Shown here: one piece after another, positions 33,796 through 42,605 of the stretch | Position numbering within the stretch: position 1 is the stretch's first letter | Layout: every line of letters begins with the position of its first letter | Assembly (NCBI GenBank): GCA_964400735.1 | Contig: CAYNVQ010000009.1 | Location: forward strand, 62,001 to 126,000 | Reading direction: 5' to 3' | DNA: 64,000 nt | Source: CAYNVQ01 sp964400735 | GTDB lineage: Bacteria > Acidobacteriota > Aminicenantia > Aminicenantales > Aminicenantaceae | The notes under the pieces: generated by a model | Told to the model about the DNA's origin: nothing | The model's input: the letters and a program-made list of their open reading frames with translations, nothing else | Database searches by the model: none | Translations under genes and position numbers: made by a program

Positions 33796-35685
33796 TCAGG
33801 TTTGGCTGTGCTTGCCCTGAACATAGAATTGCTTGATCTGCTCGACGAGTCCTTCTTCATCAAGCTTGAACATTTTTTTTATCTGTTCGGTTTTCCCTAT
33901 GGGATAAATTTCCAAAGGAATCCCGATGCTCTTGAAGCGAATATCGAATTTTTCATGTCGGTCGAGCAGATCGCGCACCATGCTTCCGAATCCCCCCGTG
34001 TCCACAGCTTCCTCTGCAGTGATAATGGCTCCCCCTGTCCGGGCAAATCCTAAAATCAACTCCTCGTCAAGCGGTTTGGCGAATCTGGCATTGACCACAG
34101 CCAAACTGATGCCTTCCTTTTCCAAACGGCGGGCAGCCTCCATGCATGGATAAACCATGCTCCCCAGAGCGATCAGCATGTCCTTTCCCTCTTTTAGGAC
34201 CTCTGCCTTTCCAAGGGAAATACGTTTCGAGCCTTCTTCCATAGCTACGCCATAAACTTTTCTTTTGGGAATTCGAATGGCCGTAGGATGAGAATAGGAC
34301 AGCGCCGAATACATCATATGCTGCAGTTCATTCTCGTCTTTAGGCGCCATAACGATCATGTTCGGCATATGGCCTAGGTAGACAAGATCATTGACGCCCT
34401 GATGGGTTGGCCCATCGTCGGGAACGATCCCGGCACGGTCGAGGACAAAAACTATCGGCACATCCATCAAACACACGTCATGGTAGAGCTGATCATAGGC
34501 CCTCTGTAAAAACGTAGAATAGACCGCAACAACCGGCTTGTAGCCGCCCAACGCTAATCCCGCAGCGAAATCGACGGCATGCTGTTCTGCTATGCCGACA
34601 TCATAAAATCTATCCGGGTATTCATCTCCGAAAGGCTTAAGCCCCGTTCCTTCGGGCATGGCAGCCGTTATCGCGATCAGAGATTTATTCTTCTCCGCTA
34701 AATCCAACATTATCTTTCCGAAAACAGCGGAGTAGGTGGGCCTTTGATCCCTGTTTTTCGGTTTCCCTGTCTTCACATTGAATGGAGAAGCGCTATGAAA
34801 CGACGAAGGATTGGACTGAGCCGGTTGATATCCCCTTCCCTTCTGAGTGACACAATGAATCAGCACGGGCCCGCCATAAGATTTGGCTTTCTTGAAGACC
34901 TCGATCAAAGAACCCAAGCTGTGACCTTGTACGGGGCCGACGTAGCGAATGCCCAGTTCTTCGAAGACCAAGCCCGGAAAAAACACCTTCTTGAAAGCCT
35001 CTTCCACTGCTCTGGCGACCTTGATCATGGGCCAGCCTAAGGCAGGGATATGTTTTAAAAGAGTCTTGAGATGATCTTTCATACGGAGGTAATGCTGTCC
35101 GGATACAAGATAGGAGAGGTATTTGGATAAAGCTCCCACATTAGGGGAAATAGACATCTCATTGTAATTGAGAACGATGATGAGTTTTTCTCGATGGTGA
35201 CCTATCTGGTTCAGGGCTTCCCAAGCCATGCCGCCCGTCAGGCTGCCGTCTCCGACCACAGCCACAACTTCGTAGTCTGCATTCTTCTTATCCCGGGCCA
35301 CAGCCATGCCCATTGCTGCCGAGAGTGCTGTCGAAGCATGACCTGTATTGTACACATCATATTCGCTTTCCTCCCGGCAAGGAAAGCCAGATAACCCATC
35401 GTATTGTCGAAGAAAGGAAAAACGGTCCTTTCTTCCCGTTAAAATTTTGTGTGTATAACATTGATGACCCACATCCCAAATAATTTTATCTCTGGGAGTA
35501 TCGAAGACATAGTGAAGAGCCAAAGTGATCTCCACTACACCCAGATTGGGAGAAAGGTGCCCGCCTGTCTTGGCGACGGTTTCGAGGATGAGGGCCCTAA
35601 TCTCTGTCGCCAGTTCGGAAAGCTCTTTCAAAGTCATCTTTTTTATCCCCTCGGGGCTGGAAACTCTATCAATTAATTTATTCAT
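33796..35685 (-). CDS. dxs: 1-deoxy-D-xylulose-5-phosphate synthase
   Basis: 629-residue thiamine diphosphate enzyme joining pyruvate and glyceraldehyde-3-phosphate, first step of the MEP isoprenoid pathway. HLSPNLGVVEITLALHYVF, VGHQCYTHKILTGR, and GDGSLTGGMAWEAL with the metal-binding motif are typical; EGTGL, DVGIAEQHAVDFAAGLA and DRAGIVPDDGPTHQGVNDL follow in the second half. The conserved NDNEMSI block reads NYNEMSI, an unusual change at its middle residue. It follows xseB with an 81-base gap, probably one operon. Confidence 0.95.
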   Translation of the reverse strand: MNKLIDRVSSPEGIKKMTLKELSELATEIRALILETVAKTGGHLSPNLGVVEITLALHYVFDTPRDKIIWDVGHQCYTHKILTGRKDRFSFLRQYDGLSGFPCREESEYDVYNTGHASTALSAAMGMAVARDKKNADYEVVAVVGDGSLTGGMAWEALNQIGHHREKLIIVLNYNEMSISPNVGALSKYLSYLVSGQHYLRMKDHLKTLLKHIPALGWPMIKVARAVEEAFKKVFFPGLVFEELGIRYVGPVQGHSLGSLIEVFKKAKSYGGPVLIHCVTQKGRGYQPAQSNPSSFHSASPFNVKTGKPKNRDQRPTYSAVFGKIMLDLAEKNKSLIAITAAMPEGTGLKPFGDEYPDRFYDVGIAEQHAVDFAAGLALGGYKPVVAVYSTFLQRAYDQLYHDVCLMDVPIVFVLDRAGIVPDDGPTHQGVNDLVYLGHMPNMIVMAPKDENELQHMMYSALSYSHPTAIRIPKRKVYGVAMEEGSKRISLGKAEVLKEGKDMLIALGSMVYPCMEAARRLEKEGISLAVVNARFAKPLDEELILGFARTGGAIITAEEAVDTGGFGSMVRDLLDRHEKFDIRFKSIGIPLEIYPIGKTEQIKKMFKLDEEGLVEQIKQFYVQGKHSQT

Positions 35686-35766
35686 TTTATTCTGTTAGCT
35701 TCGAAAAATTCCGGTGTTCATCGCCTCTTGGATTGACCGTCAGTCTGTGTTGACTTCCATATCTTT

Positions 35767-36060
35767 TTAAAAAGGGAGATTATCGTTATCGTCCGAATCA
35801 GGAGGGCTTTCTTCTTCTGAATCAAGATTTTCTGCCTTATCAAGTTCGAACGGCTCTTCCTTGACTTGGCCCTTCTCATCTTTAAGGAGAATATCGATTT
35901 TTTTCTCCGCTTTTTCCAGTTCTGTCCGCAAATACCTGGCCAGTTTGACTCCTTTTTCGAACAAGGCAAGGGATTCGTTTAAGGCAAGCCCCCCTTTTTC
36001 CAATTTCTCTACGATTCCCTCTAGCTCGGTCAACGCCTTCTCAAAGTTCATCTCACTCAT
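35767..36060 (-). CDS. xseB: Exodeoxyribonuclease VII small subunit
   Basis: 97 residues. The first 65 match XseB: FEKALTELEGIVEKLEKGGLALNESLALFEKGVKLARYLRTELEKAEKKI, a pair of helices that pack on XseA. An acidic, Ser/Asp-rich tail of about 25 residues extends beyond the usual 60-80 residue length. It starts two bases after xseA ends, so the two subunits are made together. Confidence 0.93.
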   Translation of the reverse strand: MSEMNFEKALTELEGIVEKLEKGGLALNESLALFEKGVKLARYLRTELEKAEKKIDILLKDEKGQVKEEPFELDKAENLDSEEESPPDSDDNDNLPF

Positions 36061-36062
36061 TT

Positions 36063-37403
36063 CTACCTCCTTCCTGCTGGCTTCTTTTTCTCCTTCAGGC
36101 GGGATTCGATGCCCCGATTCCGGTCAACGTCCTGAACCTGCGCCATGAATTCTCCCCTATAGAAAGATACCTTCACCCTGTCTCCCCGGTCGATTTCGCC
36201 GATCCGGTGAACGGGACGATCACCTGCATCCTTCCAGCACAGCGCGTACCCCTTTTTCAGGATGTTCAAGGGGCTCAAGTTATCGAGCTCTGCGGATAGT
36301 CTATCCCATTTCCCCCGCAAATCCTGAAGCATCCTTCTCGCCAAAGCGGCCATCTTTTCCTGGGAGAGATCCACCCGGGCTCTAGACTGGGCGATTCCTT
36401 TCCCTACGCTCTGGATGACATGTTCGGCTCTATCCTCCAGGTCATCGACCTGTTGGACCAGATTGAATAACCTGATTTTAAAATGCTGAAATGCTTGATG
36501 ATGGATAAGGGTAAAAACCTCATGTATTTTTTCCTGGATATAATATTGAAAATGATGATGAATCCTTTTCTCGAGATTCTCTATCCGCTCAACAAATGAT
36601 TGTTCCTTTTCGATGACCATTTCTGCGGCTGCAGAGGGTGTAGATGCCCTAATATCGGCCACGAAATCGGCAATGGTAAAATCTATTTCGTGTCCGACCG
36701 CTGAAATAACCGGAACAGGACAGCGGAAAATGGCTCGTGCGACCTTCTCCTCATTGAAGGCCCACAAGTCCTCTAAGGATCCTCCTCCCCTCCCCACAAT
36801 GATGACATCGATATCTGGGAGATTCCCTAAATAATCGATACCCTCCACGATCTCGTCACCGGCTTCTTCCCCTTGGACTTTGGCGGGATAGATCAAGATG
36901 TGCAGACGGGCGAAGCGCCTTTCTAAAATTTTAACGATATCGACGATCGCCGCACCCCTTGGAGAAGTCACGACCCCGACTTTCTTAGGCAGCAACGGAA
37001 GCTTCTTTTTTATGCTGGGATCGAAAAGCCCTTCTCCCTTCAATTTTTCCTTGAGCTGTTCAAAGGCCAACTGAAGGGCTCCCCTTCCTTTGGGTTCTAT
37101 AACCTCCACATAGAGTTGGTACTGTCCTCTTTGTTCATAAACCGAAATCTGCCCCTTACAGTTGACCTGAAGTCCGCTTTTCAGCTCAAATGGCAAACGA
37201 ACCGCATTCGAGCGCCACATCACACAATTCAGAGCACTCTTCTCGTCCTTCAAAGTGAAATACAAATGGCCCGAATGAGCTTTTGTGCAGTCAGCGATCT
37301 CTCCTTCCACCCAAAGAGACGTGAACTTTTTTTCCAGTTCCAGCTTGATCAAACGGGTGATTTCAGAAACAGAGTAAACCTTCTCTTTATCCGGCAGATT
37401 CAT
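36063..37403 (-). CDS. xseA: Exodeoxyribonuclease VII large subunit
   Basis: About 446-residue catalytic subunit of the single-strand exonuclease. The N-terminal OB fold (VYSVSEITRLIKLELEKKFTSLWVEGEI) is followed by KKVGVVTSPRGAAIVDI, a DVIIVGRGGGSLEDLWAFNEE block and VISAVGHEIDFTIADFVADIRASTPSAAAE, all family hallmarks, then a coiled-coil region to about residue 390. The ATG at 37403 is used because a longer in-frame start lies inside ymdB and adds nothing conserved. It overlaps ymdB by 17 bases. Confidence 0.95.
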   Translation of the reverse strand: MNLPDKEKVYSVSEITRLIKLELEKKFTSLWVEGEIADCTKAHSGHLYFTLKDEKSALNCVMWRSNAVRLPFELKSGLQVNCKGQISVYEQRGQYQLYVEVIEPKGRGALQLAFEQLKEKLKGEGLFDPSIKKKLPLLPKKVGVVTSPRGAAIVDIVKILERRFARLHILIYPAKVQGEEAGDEIVEGIDYLGNLPDIDVIIVGRGGGSLEDLWAFNEEKVARAIFRCPVPVISAVGHEIDFTIADFVADIRASTPSAAAEMVIEKEQSFVERIENLEKRIHHHFQYYIQEKIHEVFTLIHHQAFQHFKIRLFNLVQQVDDLEDRAEHVIQSVGKGIAQSRARVDLSQEKMAALARRMLQDLRGKWDRLSAELDNLSPLNILKKGYALCWKDAGDRPVHRIGEIDRGDRVKVSFYRGEFMAQVQDVDRNRGIESRLKEKKKPAGRR

Positions 37404-38202
37404 TCTTTCTCTCGTCCTCCACAACCGTTTCCCGTTGAATCGTGAGAGCATTTCCCGTGCGAGGGTCGACCTCCACGAAAACGGCTGAAAAGACTTTTCC
37501 TCTTCTTCCGGGTTCGAAGCGCTGAGGCCGGCCCGTCAGAAATCTCTGGATAGCCTGTTCTTTTTTTATCCCGATGACCGACTCATATCCTCCCACCATG
37601 CCCACATCGGTGATATAGGCCGTTCCTCGGGGAAGGATTTTCTCATCGGCCGTAAGCACGTGTGTGTGCGTCCCGATGACGGCCGAAACCCTCCCGTCGA
37701 GATACCACCCCAAGGCTTGCTTTTCAGATGTGGCTTCGGCATGAAAATCCACTATGATAATGGCCTTCGATTTGCCCAAGGCTTCAAGCTCCCGGTCCGC
37801 GGCCCGGAACGGACAATCTATGGGCTCCATAAAAACCCTCCCCTGCAGATTGAGCACAGCCACGGTAAATCCTTCCTTGGTCTCAAAAACGTACATGCCT
37901 TTCCCTGGATTCAAGGGAGGATAATTGGCAGGTCGAAGCAAACGGGGCTCTTGATCAAGAAAGGCGGAAGCTTCCTTTTTGTCCCAGATATGATTGCCAG
38001 AAGTCAGTACATCCACTTGGTTAAGCAGCTGACGGCAAATATCAGGGGTGATACCTACCCCCCCTGCTGCATTCTCGCCATTGGCGATGACCAAAGAGGG
38101 AGAATACTTTTTGATGAGCCCGGGAAGGATCTCTTTCAAGGCTCTTCTTCCTGGCCGACCGATGATATCCCCTAAAAACAGGAAACCGTATCTATCGAGC
38201 AT
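37387..38202 (-). CDS. ymdB: YmdB-type metallophosphoesterase (TIGR00282)
   Basis: 271-residue dimetal phosphodiesterase; in Bacillus YmdB hydrolyses 2',3'-cAMP and affects biofilm and motility choice. Metal-binding motifs: LFLGDIIGRPGRR, ANGENAAGGVGITP, TSGNHIWDKKE, DFHAEATSEK and VIGTHTHVLTAD. Its place immediately after rny matches the rny-ymdB pair of Firmicutes and suggests a link to RNA turnover. It overlaps rny by 11 bases. Confidence 0.93.
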   Translation of the reverse strand: MLDRYGFLFLGDIIGRPGRRALKEILPGLIKKYSPSLVIANGENAAGGVGITPDICRQLLNQVDVLTSGNHIWDKKEASAFLDQEPRLLRPANYPPLNPGKGMYVFETKEGFTVAVLNLQGRVFMEPIDCPFRAADRELEALGKSKAIIIVDFHAEATSEKQALGWYLDGRVSAVIGTHTHVLTADEKILPRGTAYITDVGMVGGYESVIGIKKEQAIQRFLTGRPQRFEPGRRGKVFSAVFVEVDPRTGNALTIQRETVVEDERKNESAG

Positions 38203-39763
38203 ACTCCACAGCCCTCATCTCCCGAATGACCGTCACCTTGATCTGGCCTGGATAATCCAGCTCTTCCTTAATCTTTCCCGCAATATCCTTGGCGGCAAGA
38301 GAGGCTTTCTCATCCGAGATTTTCTGGCTTTCAACGATAATCCGAATCTCTCTTCCTGCCTGGAGGGCGAAGGCTTTGGCTACCCCTTCATAGGAATTAG
38401 CGATCTCTTCCAGTTTCTCCAGTCGCTTGACATAGGCTTCCAAAAGCTCACGCCGAGCGCCAGGTCTCGCCGCAGAAAGGGTATCGGCTGCTTGCACCAA
38501 AACCGCTTCTATGGAAGGGAAATCGACGTCACGATGGTGGGAGGCGATGGCAAGTACCACAGCTTCGGACTCCCCATATTTCTTGGCCAGTTCGACGCTC
38601 AATTCTGTGTGCGTTCCCTCCACTTCCTTATCTACTGCCTTTCCAATGTCATGGAGAAGGCCGGCCTTCAGGGCCACGTTGGCATCCAATCCCAACTCCT
38701 TGGCCATGATCCCGGCGAGATAAGCGACTTCTTTGGAGTGCTGAAGAACGTTCTGGCCATAGCTTGTCCGGTATTTCAATTTTCCCAGCAGCTTGACGAG
38801 CTCTGGATGAAGGTCCTGAATCCTGAGTTCGAGAACCACGGATTCTCCTTCTTGCTTGATCTTTTCTTCCAGTTCTCTTTTGACTGTCTCCACGACCTCT
38901 TCGATGCGGGCAGGATGGATCCTTCCATCGATCACCAATTTTTCGATGGCCAGCCGGGCCATCTCTCGTCGTATCGGATCGAAGCTGGAGAGGATCACCG
39001 CCTCGGGCGTATCGTCCACGATGATATCCACTCCTGTGGCCAGTTCGAGGGCCCTGATATTCCGACCCTCTCTCCCAATAATCCGGCCTTTCATGTCGTC
39101 GGAAGGAAGGTCCACCACCGAAACAGTGGTCTCGACGACATGTTCAGCCGCCGAGCGCTGGATGGCCTGGCTGATGATGTCGCGGGCTAAATTCTGTCCT
39201 TTTTCTCTCGTTTCCTCCTCGATCTTTCGCAAAGAATGAACCGCCTCGAGTTTAGCCTCATCCTCCAGCTTCCTCATCAATTCCCTTTTGGCTTCCTCTT
39301 GGGTCATTCCGGCAATTCTTTCAATCTCTTCCACGGCTTTCCTTTTCAATTCTTGAAATTCTTTTTCTTTGTCCACCAGCTCTCTTTCCCTTGAGAAAAG
39401 CCTCCGCTCCTTCTGGGAAAAATCTCGTTCTTTTCTCTCCAAAACCTGGTACTTTCGTTCGAGGTTTTCCTCCTTCCTGACCAACCTTCTCTCCAGCTCA
39501 TTCAGCTTTTGGCTTCTATCCCGAGTCTGCCGCTCAAATTCGGCTTTTAAATTGAGCTGCCTTTCCTTCGCCGCTAGAGAAGCCTCCCGTTTGATTTTTT
39601 GGGCTTCCTCTTTGGCATTTTCAAGAACTTCTTTGGCTTCATGCTGAGCCTTAAGCAGGGCACGCATGCCTCCGGTCCTCTTAGCCGAGATAAATATGAC
39701 GGCCGCCGAAGCAAGAACAACGACAGCCGCAATGATGATAAGCGTTAAATTCACTTTGGCCAC
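38192..39763 (-). CDS. rny: Ribonuclease Y
   Basis: 523-residue membrane-anchored endoribonuclease that starts mRNA decay. One N-terminal helix (about 5-24), a long coiled coil to about residue 200, the KH domain (RIIGREGRNIRALELATGVDIIVDDTPEAV) and the HD domain with LQHSKEVAYLAG and AGLLHDIGKAVDKEVEG, then KAFALQAGREIRIIVE at the end. Length and order are standard. The ribosome site AGGAGG is visible upstream of the ATG. Confidence 0.96.
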   Translation of the reverse strand: MAKVNLTLIIIAAVVVLASAAVIFISAKRTGGMRALLKAQHEAKEVLENAKEEAQKIKREASLAAKERQLNLKAEFERQTRDRSQKLNELERRLVRKEENLERKYQVLERKERDFSQKERRLFSRERELVDKEKEFQELKRKAVEEIERIAGMTQEEAKRELMRKLEDEAKLEAVHSLRKIEEETREKGQNLARDIISQAIQRSAAEHVVETTVSVVDLPSDDMKGRIIGREGRNIRALELATGVDIIVDDTPEAVILSSFDPIRREMARLAIEKLVIDGRIHPARIEEVVETVKRELEEKIKQEGESVVLELRIQDLHPELVKLLGKLKYRTSYGQNVLQHSKEVAYLAGIMAKELGLDANVALKAGLLHDIGKAVDKEVEGTHTELSVELAKKYGESEAVVLAIASHHRDVDFPSIEAVLVQAADTLSAARPGARRELLEAYVKRLEKLEEIANSYEGVAKAFALQAGREIRIIVESQKISDEKASLAAKDIAGKIKEELDYPGQIKVTVIREMRAVEYAR

Positions 39764-39959
39764 CTCCTTTTTAAGGGAAGTCGAAGGAGATGAAAGTGGA
39801 GGTCTAAAAGAGAATCACTCGATGCACAAAGCCACGACGTCAAAATGAATAAAAGGACACAAGATGAATTTTCTGAGTAGGAACGTTTTTTCCTCTTCCC
39901 AGACCGGGAAGATGTGTTTCATGCGCTCATCTATGATATCCGAGACGGGAATTCCCGCT

Positions 39960-40289
39960 TCACTTTGGAGCTTTTTCCATATTTTCGTAAGTGCTTTCAT
40001 CTCTATACGCAAGGACCTCCAAGCTTTCTATTTCGTTCTCCATATGCCCTATTACTTCGTTTAGCTGATCCAGATTCTTTTGACAGAGAAAATATTCATC
40101 GGCTATGTTCAAGGCCGCTAGAACAGCGACCTTCAAAATATCCACGGATTTCGATTTCACAGCCACCTCACGCATTTTCTGATCAACGTACGAAGTAAGA
40201 TGGCTTATATATTTTTCATCCTCTTCTCCTTTGACTCTTATCCTGTATTTCTGACCATAAATTTCGATTTCTATAACTTTATCGATCAT
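39960..40289 (-). CDS. zapA: Cell division protein ZapA
   Basis: 109-residue FtsZ-ring stabiliser. EIEIYGQKYRIRVKGEEDEKYISHLTSYVDQKMREVA is the ZapA globular domain and LKVAVLAALNIADEYF the conserved helix; the rest is a coiled coil that tetramerises. It overlaps the preceding coiled-coil gene by four bases and lies downstream of pheST, an order shared by many bacteria. Confidence 0.92.
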   Translation of the reverse strand: MIDKVIEIEIYGQKYRIRVKGEEDEKYISHLTSYVDQKMREVAVKSKSVDILKVAVLAALNIADEYFLCQKNLDQLNEVIGHMENEIESLEVLAYRDESTYENMEKAPK

Positions 40290-40546
40290 ATTTCTAATTC
40301 ATCAATTTTTTTAATAATCTGTTCGATCTTTCCTTTGATGATCTCTCTTTCTTCCTCGTATTTCTTCAGGTTTTGTCCCATAGTCTCCGTTTTTTTTGCC
40401 TGCTCTTCGAATGTTTTCCTGTCTAATTTGAGTTCTTTGAGCTGCTGTTTCAACCGGTCATTGTCGCTGACAAGCTTATTTATATGATCCGCAACTTGGG
40501 AAATCTTACCCTCTAGAATTTTAAGCCTTTCCAATTCACTTGTCAA
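40286..40546 (-). CDS. Small coiled-coil protein, ZapB-like
   Basis: 86 residues, almost wholly alpha-helical coiled coil with regular heptads (LERLKILEGKISQVADHINKL...NDRLKQQLKEL). No catalytic motif. Size, coiled-coil content and coupling to zapA (four-base overlap) suggest a ZapB-like partner in Z-ring assembly. This is inference from context, since coiled coils are not diagnostic. It overlaps the end of pheT by 11 bases. Confidence 0.65.
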   Translation of the reverse strand: MTSELERLKILEGKISQVADHINKLVSDNDRLKQQLKELKLDRKTFEEQAKKTETMGQNLKKYEEEREIIKGKIEQIIKKIDELEI

Positions 40547-42596
40547 TTTTACCTCCTTCCCTTAATTGAAAATCGAAACTGGACCTGAGAGCGGTGATGA
40601 GTTTCTCCTGAAGAGCATCCACCTCTTCGGCCTGAAGGGTTCGGCTGGAATGCCGGAAGACAAACCGAAAGGATAAACTCACTTTATCTTCAGGAATGGA
40701 AGAGCCCGAATATCGGTCATAAAGACTGAATTTTTCCAAGTGAGGCAACTGGAGCTTTTCCACAGCCTTTCTGATTTCCTCATAGGAAATCCCGTGGTCT
40801 CCGATAAAGGAGATGTCACGGCTTATGCTCGGGAACTTGGCAACAGGGGTGTATTGAAAAGGCTGAGCCTGCTTTTCGAAGAGAAGGTCCAGGTTGATCT
40901 CTGCCGCCCAGACTTTATCCTTCGATTCAAACTCCTCTACGATACTTTTTCTGAGCAATCCTAAAAAGCCAATCGTTTCCCCCTTGAAATGTAAGGCGAC
41001 GCAGAATCCTTCCTGAAAATAAGGGTGGTTCTCCTCACGAAAAGAAAATGGCCCGTAGCGAAGCTTCTCCATCAAGGTCTCGCAGACTCCTTTGAGATGA
41101 AAAAAATCCGACTTTTGATCCTTCTGCTTCCAATGCCTTTCCCCCTTGAAACCTGCCATCACCATGGCCAGCATAAGATGTTCATTGTAATGTTCATTCT
41201 CCTGGTGGAAAATGTTCCCTATCTCGAAGACATGGACTCCATCGGCTCCTCTGTTCATATTCCAGGATACCGTTTCGAGCAGCCCTCCGATAAGGGTCGT
41301 CCGCAGCAGGGCAGCTTTCGTGGAAATAGGATTGCGGATCCGGATTGGATTCAGGTCGGAGACAAATCTATCCGCCTTTGCAGGATCCATAAAACTGAAA
41401 TTTACCACTTCGTCAAATCCATAATGAAAAAGGAGCTGACGGGATTTATTTATTTTCTCCTTTTTTGGGTCTAGACTCGTTTCGAGTGTCCGTAAAGGCG
41501 GTAGTTGCACAGGTATTTTTTCATATCCAAAGAAACGGGCGATCTCTTCTATGAGATCCGCCTCTCTCTCGATATCTATTCTGAACTGAGGGATTTTAAC
41601 CTGCCAAATCCCTTCCTGTTTCTTCACAACCTGGAATCCTAGATCCGCGAGCTTCTTTTCGACAAAGCTGTTGTCCACTTCGATCCCGAGAAGTGAAGCC
41701 ACCCGGTGGTTGCGAAGCATAACGGTCCTTACCCTGCGCGGTTGGGGATAGATGTCGATAATCCCTCTGCATACCTTACCTTTGATCTGTGTGAGCAGGG
41801 AGGCCGCCATACAGGCAGCACGAGGTGCAAAAGAAATATCGGCTCCTCGCTCGAATCTGTAGGATGCATCGGTTTGAAGTCCGGTCTCCTTGCTTGTCTT
41901 CCTGACCGAGACAGGATCAAAACAGGCGCTCTCTATAAACACGTCCTGTGTTTTATCCGAAACGGCGGATTCCTCTCCCCCGATAATCCCGGCCAAGGCC
42001 ATGGGTTCTCTCTCATCGGCAATCACCAGCATATCCGGAAGCAAATCGACTTCCCTCGACTCCAAGGTCAACAGTTTCTCTCCCTTTTTTGCCCTGCGGA
42101 TAATGACTTTTCTGCCGGCAATCTTTGCCAGATCAAAGGCATGGATGGGTTGAGCCGTGGCAAAAAGGACGTAATTCGTCACATCCACAACATTATTGAT
42201 GGGGTGCAATCCCATGGCTTCTATCCTGGCACTCAACCACCGGGGAGAAGGGCCGACCCTGACATCTCTGACGACCATCCCACAATATCGGGGGCATAGG
42301 TCATCGTCCCAAATCTGTACATCGACAAGATCAGAACCTTTCTCATCCATCTCAACCAGAGGATAATCCGGCTCTTTGAGAGAAAGGCCGAGGGCGGCCG
42401 CCAATTCTCTGGCTATTCCTATGTGTCCCAGTGTATCGGGCCGATTGGCATAGGTCTCGATATCCAGGACGATATCCTCCCCTCTCTCTGCCCACTGTTC
42501 GGTCAGCAGTCCTATATTATCCAGCGTATCGACAATCCGTGAGACCGGAAAGTCGACATCAACATAGTCTTGAATCCAATTCAAACTGATTTTCAT
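40536..42596 (-). CDS. pheT: Phenylalanyl-tRNA synthetase beta subunit lacking the OB/EMAPII domain
   Basis: 686-residue beta subunit of the (alpha-beta)2 enzyme. The N-terminal MKISLNWIQDYVDVDFPVSRIVDTLDNIGL runs straight into DIETYANRPDTLGHIGIARELA; the roughly 110-residue tRNA_bind (EMAPII-like OB) domain that sits between these in typical 790-800 residue PheT is absent. The B3/B4 editing domain (HPINNVVDVTNYVLFATAQPIHAFD), B5, the catalytic-like core (ALLRTTLIGGLLETVSWN) and the C-terminal ferredoxin-fold anticodon-binding domain (AKFPSISRDISF to the end) are present. It follows pheS by nine bases. Confidence 0.95.
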   Translation of the reverse strand: MKISLNWIQDYVDVDFPVSRIVDTLDNIGLLTEQWAERGEDIVLDIETYANRPDTLGHIGIARELAAALGLSLKEPDYPLVEMDEKGSDLVDVQIWDDDLCPRYCGMVVRDVRVGPSPRWLSARIEAMGLHPINNVVDVTNYVLFATAQPIHAFDLAKIAGRKVIIRRAKKGEKLLTLESREVDLLPDMLVIADEREPMALAGIIGGEESAVSDKTQDVFIESACFDPVSVRKTSKETGLQTDASYRFERGADISFAPRAACMAASLLTQIKGKVCRGIIDIYPQPRRVRTVMLRNHRVASLLGIEVDNSFVEKKLADLGFQVVKKQEGIWQVKIPQFRIDIEREADLIEEIARFFGYEKIPVQLPPLRTLETSLDPKKEKINKSRQLLFHYGFDEVVNFSFMDPAKADRFVSDLNPIRIRNPISTKAALLRTTLIGGLLETVSWNMNRGADGVHVFEIGNIFHQENEHYNEHLMLAMVMAGFKGERHWKQKDQKSDFFHLKGVCETLMEKLRYGPFSFREENHPYFQEGFCVALHFKGETIGFLGLLRKSIVEEFESKDKVWAAEINLDLLFEKQAQPFQYTPVAKFPSISRDISFIGDHGISYEEIRKAVEKLQLPHLEKFSLYDRYSGSSIPEDKVSLSFRFVFRHSSRTLQAEEVDALQEKLITALRSSFDFQLREGGKIDK

Positions 42597-42605
42597 TTCA
42601 AAACT

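Noticed and set aside
38048..39190. 380-codon plus-strand frame
   Set aside because: Antisense to rny, which is intact; no family motif in the plus-strand translation.
39764..39959. Possible 6S RNA or small protein between zapA and rny
   Set aside because: 6S RNA often follows zapA, but I could not fold this stretch into the long stem with central bubble. A 65-codon frame there overlaps the end of zapA and has no ribosome site.
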